Below, piece after piece: positions 61,701 through 64,000 of a stretch of DNA of 64,000 nucleotides (position 1 is its first letter; every line of letters starts with the position of its first letter). A program made the translations under genes and the position numbers. Source of the DNA: Deltaproteobacteria bacterium (GTDB lineage Bacteria > UBA10199 > GCA-002796325 > JACPFF01); assembly GCA_016210045.1 (NCBI GenBank), contig JACQUX010000029.1, forward strand, positions 95,538 through 159,537, given 5' to 3'. Below the pieces are notes generated by a model. The model was given only the letters and a program-made list of their open reading frames with translations, was not told the origin of the DNA and did no database searches.

Positions 61701-63974
61701 CGTTTTCACGCGATTCCAGTCATGCGCAGTGCGCAACGCTGTCCGCTGCGCCGCGTAGAGTTTGAGTCGCGCCTTCGCCAAATTCGACAACGACTTCTGC
61801 AATTGCGCGTCGGCTGATACACAGCGCGCCAACCAACATGCGTCCTTGATCACATCCAGGTTTGAGAGCCCGGGCACTTCATCATGAGCGGCGGCCAGGA
61901 ATTGCACGGCCGCGCGAAACAGATCGTCTTGCTGGGGTGCCCCAGTGCGGGGCGTGCCACGCCCGGCCTCGGCGATCGGATCGGCGGCCAGCAGGCTCAC
62001 CATCGCGGCGTGGTATTTGTCTCCTGCGCGCATCAAACGACCGGCCACTTGCAAAACCGGCGCGCGGAACTGTGGATGCGTGGAAAACGGCAGCTGGCTG
62101 ATTAATGCGACCAGTTCGCGCGTCGTTCCGCCCGTCTCAAGCAACGCGATCGCCGCAGACGCGTCCACGAGGCTCCGCGCCACGATACCGAGCAACTCCG
62201 CCCGCCGTCCCTGCTGCCGTCGCCGATCGCGCGCCTCGACCGTTTCGTCGGTCGCGGCTTGTTGCGCCACCTCCACGCCCTCGTCCGCTGCGTCGTCAGC
62301 GTCCAATGCCATCTCGACAGCGGCAGCGACAGGCGCCGCGGGCTGGATGGCAGCGCCCGCCGCTCGCTCCGCTGCCGCCACTTGCGCCTTCGCCCAACGG
62401 ACGATCGCGTCTATATCCTGCACGTTCGCGGGAAGAGCGAGCGCATCCAGATCCGGGACATATTCGAACACCGGCTCCCGTTGCTCCGTCTCGGCCATCA
62501 CCGCCTGCTCATGCCGACGCTGGACGTCGTTCAGCCTAGCAAAGGCCTGCAACGCGATGACCTGCGCATACAGGCCGTCCGTGGCCTCCTGACTCCGTCG
62601 CACTAAGACGAATTCCGCCTTCGCGCGATAATATGGATCACTGAAGTTGCCGAGGGCGCCACGGAGACGCTCGCGGAACGTGGCATTGCCAGTGAGCAAG
62701 TCATAGGCCACGACGGCCGTCTCTTCCCACCGATCCTGAGTACTCAGTTGCATGAAGAGTTGAAATACGTCTTCCGTGACACCGTCACGCGCCACCAGCC
62801 GCCCCATCGCGTGCTGCACCAAACGCGATTCCAGAAAAGCGCGCTCTTCACGGTTCCACGGCGACGGATGGCGGACGGCTCCCGCCTCCGGCATCGCGTC
62901 GGGATCGTCTGCGGGCTCGACTTCCGACTCCTCCACCGCGTCCGTCCCACGCAAGCGCGACAGCCGCTCCTCGGCACTCGGCACCCAGTATTCGCGCGTC
63001 ACGAAGCGATTGATCCACACCACGGCCTCTTCCGTGGTGAGCCCCATCGCGCGCCACTGGCCCAAGATCTCGGCAAAATTCCGCGCGTCGCGGCCGTGGA
63101 AATCGAGCTCGCTCCGCTCCGCCAGACCCAACGCCCGCTCCACGAGCCTACGCACATGATCGGGTGGGACATGGGCCCGCAGCTGCGAGGCCGCGACCAG
63201 CAGCGCCAAACTCGGCTGACCCGAGTCGGTCGTTGCGGAAAAGTTTTCCGTGAAGTGGTGCGCGTACAGCTCGCGCACAAAGGGACGTAAATTTTCGTGC
63301 CGTCCCAATTCTTCCGCCAAATAACAGATCGCCAACATCCGAAAATACGGGTCGGTGATCGCCGACTGTTGTTCCAGCACCTCGGCGGCCAGATCCAAAT
63401 AACTCCGCAGATCGGTCGCCGCCGCCATCCGTTCGATCCGCTCCACAATCGGGAAAAATTCCGGCGGCACGGCGGCCTCGGCCGGCAGATCACTCCATTC
63501 ATCGCCCCAACCCAACTGGCTGCAGAGTTGCAATTCCATCGCCATGCGGAGTTCACAGCGGAGTTCCAACCGTTGTTCCAACCGCTGCCGCAACACCAGC
63601 GCCGGCGCCTGCGTAAGATGCAGCTGCATCCCCGGCATCGCCCGCCTCGGACCGGCCGCTAACTGCCGCGCCCGCTGCAACGCCGCGTCGAGCTCCCACG
63701 TGTCGTCGCGAGATTTCACACAGATCGAAACGGCCGCAGCATCGGCCAGACCTTGCAAGGTGGTGCGGAGTTCAGACGTCAACGCCGGAGGCGTGGACCA
63801 ATGATACGTCTCGAGACTCACGCGCCGGTTCGGCAGCGTCGGCTCATGTTCCAGCGCGAATCGCACGACCGCCGCCAGATCGCTCCCGGGATGTGGTCGC
63901 AACTGCAATCCGGATGGCGCCAGCCGCGCAGCCGGATACGGCGCCGCACGCACCACCGCGCTCCGAGGCAACAA
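58758..63974 (-). CDS. giant orphan protein (at least 1738 residues) with acetyltransferase-like C-terminus
   Basis: A single open frame of about 1739 codons that remains open to the right edge, so the 5' end is uncertain; a TTG at 63974 is preceded by GAGGGGG and is a possible start. Most of the protein is alanine- and arginine-rich helices with no assignable motif, with an Ala/Asp linker around residues 545-600. The last 200 residues are different: IYTYMRIGDFRPCCIASNG, then DRMTQVFAIYNPRTGRPIGHM, GLYIRTQHRSAGRDHAALQALYAFA and RIRHGINQYHD. That order resembles a GNAT-like acyltransferase fold. No signal peptide is seen. Function unknown. Confidence 0.75.
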   Translation of the reverse strand: MLPRSAVVRAAPYPAARLAPSGLQLRPHPGSDLAAVVRFALEHEPTLPNRRVSLETYHWSTPPALTSELRTTLQGLADAAAVSICVKSRDDTWELDAALQRARQLAAGPRRAMPGMQLHLTQAPALVLRQRLEQRLELRCELRMAMELQLCSQLGWGDEWSDLPAEAAVPPEFFPIVERIERMAAATDLRSYLDLAAEVLEQQSAITDPYFRMLAICYLAEELGRHENLRPFVRELYAHHFTENFSATTDSGQPSLALLVAASQLRAHVPPDHVRRLVERALGLAERSELDFHGRDARNFAEILGQWRAMGLTTEEAVVWINRFVTREYWVPSAEERLSRLRGTDAVEESEVEPADDPDAMPEAGAVRHPSPWNREERAFLESRLVQHAMGRLVARDGVTEDVFQLFMQLSTQDRWEETAVVAYDLLTGNATFRERLRGALGNFSDPYYRAKAEFVLVRRSQEATDGLYAQVIALQAFARLNDVQRRHEQAVMAETEQREPVFEYVPDLDALALPANVQDIDAIVRWAKAQVAAAERAAGAAIQPAAPVAAAVEMALDADDAADEGVEVAQQAATDETVEARDRRRQQGRRAELLGIVARSLVDASAAIALLETGGTTRELVALISQLPFSTHPQFRAPVLQVAGRLMRAGDKYHAAMVSLLAADPIAEAGRGTPRTGAPQQDDLFRAAVQFLAAAHDEVPGLSNLDVIKDACWLARCVSADAQLQKSLSNLAKARLKLYAAQRTALRTAHDWNRVKTEAEAGEVPAMLLVRQDEILQTLYREGRGHLIASGNDRGYVDQTFERDVSALHDPLSQAIAYALRASYWLHRGAADPAAVHDPARHPRARECLERAVVALQTVEEPYYQSALGMELFQHLLALPLFRDFVPRFGQVFQDRFAGIEARHRLAHTVPRPDQAWFDPEVFARALSEGTLTPALVVRFQTAAQFTKLMRRPLARDVRYRLLAGRIAAWPVQGVLEFLRPLLADAEAVGDVALHMQLLVLYDALRLRAAAGDALRRDFQQRVQRLQALGTRHVAVALTAIEWQWIDYALQRFQGVLLRDLLHQDGLVLADRTRLLRALAERQVVDAGILPFYDVLAARGQSEHFFQLYTTLQRAFPQARLDPAYVQRLLDDPRVQADFGQLGTVIDEWQERWLDFDAAPLPEERLRLLAAEPLLQEQYFGEAEARYRIEEPKFAFADFSPMLAEWAAAPERLDHASCQMWEAALERAHPTDGGERSAAEAAIGSYEELALEEREALLAIIRSTAPLTVAEIEAIRAIGERSELGERLIGELPPNRQRAYRLYYGFAPIPSVDIHTPQSRLFSRDVRPTEGAAPTFFNDTSIRFRHTFQEVAELLTTEWALQEVERRLRGAQSVEATAVRTALDALLTAPGSIEEFAVAVRRLHIRLVAAQDTLTPEAARGAIQRARRVWNDEQVLSLLLYERSLLAKADWVLARHLDRPRTMFHRPLKDLSLDMTKCSALEATPTPAKQLVATRLGFGAGWHQDARQKLLVELEWLAEALQLRPVLRERFFNPMAEQLASFLQQARDPIVFSTGEQDTMRIAHVPKHDIYTYMRIGDFRPCCIASNGTMRRNLRGYHCDRMTQVFAIYNPRTGRPIGHMVGHFGFTGKQRAPTYFLNGLYIRTQHRSAGRDHAALQALYAFAQRAGCTRIRHGINQYHDLSTKPPRGYTSVTSQTIKLVSLIDAADDPVDLYDDLGKNPPNQPAETTHYQILIQEP

Positions 63975-64000
63975 CCCCCTCGCGCCCCGCGCCCCCGCCC

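Overview
This 64 kb window is GC-rich bacterial DNA with tightly packed, mostly co-oriented genes. Lipoprotein maturation genes (lspA and two lgt-type genes), lipobox proteins, a heparinase II/III enzyme and a Wzx/Wzy-type polysaccharide locus point to a Gram-negative organism. The mix of housekeeping genes with very large orphan proteins suggests an uncultured deltaproteobacteria-like lineage, but the sequence alone does not fix the taxonomy and no rRNA or tRNA gene was found.

Positions 1-23.7 kb, minus strand: an exopolysaccharide or O-antigen locus of 21 genes, apparently one long operon. Most neighbours overlap by an ATGA or similar junction, and the largest gap is 77 bases. Reading with transcription it encodes UDP-glucose dehydrogenase, a sugar epimerase, a flippase, an FrhB-like Fe-S protein, heparinase II/III, two Gfo/Idh/MocA enzymes, a GT2 plus DUF2304 pair, a GT39-like membrane transferase, a Wzy/WaaL-type protein, a WbpB/WbpD/WbpE-like trio with a second GT2 and a second Wzy/WaaL-type protein, a deacetylase-like protein, a GT4, a LegB-like dehydratase, a nucleotidyltransferase and a partial epimerase. 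A candidate promoter lies upstream of ugd.

Positions 23.9-30.6 kb: a SAM methyltransferase, a NodU-type carbamoyltransferase, DAHP synthase, a PBP4-type D,D-carboxypeptidase, a DUF4143 ATPase, and a VapBC-like pair whose toxin gene carries a frameshift.

Positions 30.6-42.2 kb: an HNH endonuclease gene, uvrD split by a 360-residue intein, glmS and glmU, a YD-repeat lipoprotein, a PP2C phosphatase, and a HEPN/MNT pair. Two loci here (30.7-31.7 kb and 41.66-42.1 kb) carry the same two GC-rich palindromic elements in the same order. The first (A) is about 150 bp. Its 30-bp terminal arms are perfectly self-complementary within each copy yet largely different between copies, with further compensated changes in the internal stems. 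I regard this as the most novel signal in the window.

Positions 42.2-52.5 kb: proteins without clear assignment (305 and 674 residues), an NlpC/P60 protein, a small Smr protein, a histidine-kinase-type ATPase fused to a methyltransferase-like domain, a second DUF4143 ATPase and a release-factor-like protein. Positions 52.5-58.7 kb: an envelope operon running lgt, lipoprotein, ileS, lspA, a divergent lgt, CPBP protease. Positions 58.7-64 kb: a protein of at least 1738 residues with an acetyltransferase-like C-terminus. Small palindromic repeats recur through the right two thirds of the window, including in frame inside uvrD and ileS and across the start of the release-factor gene.
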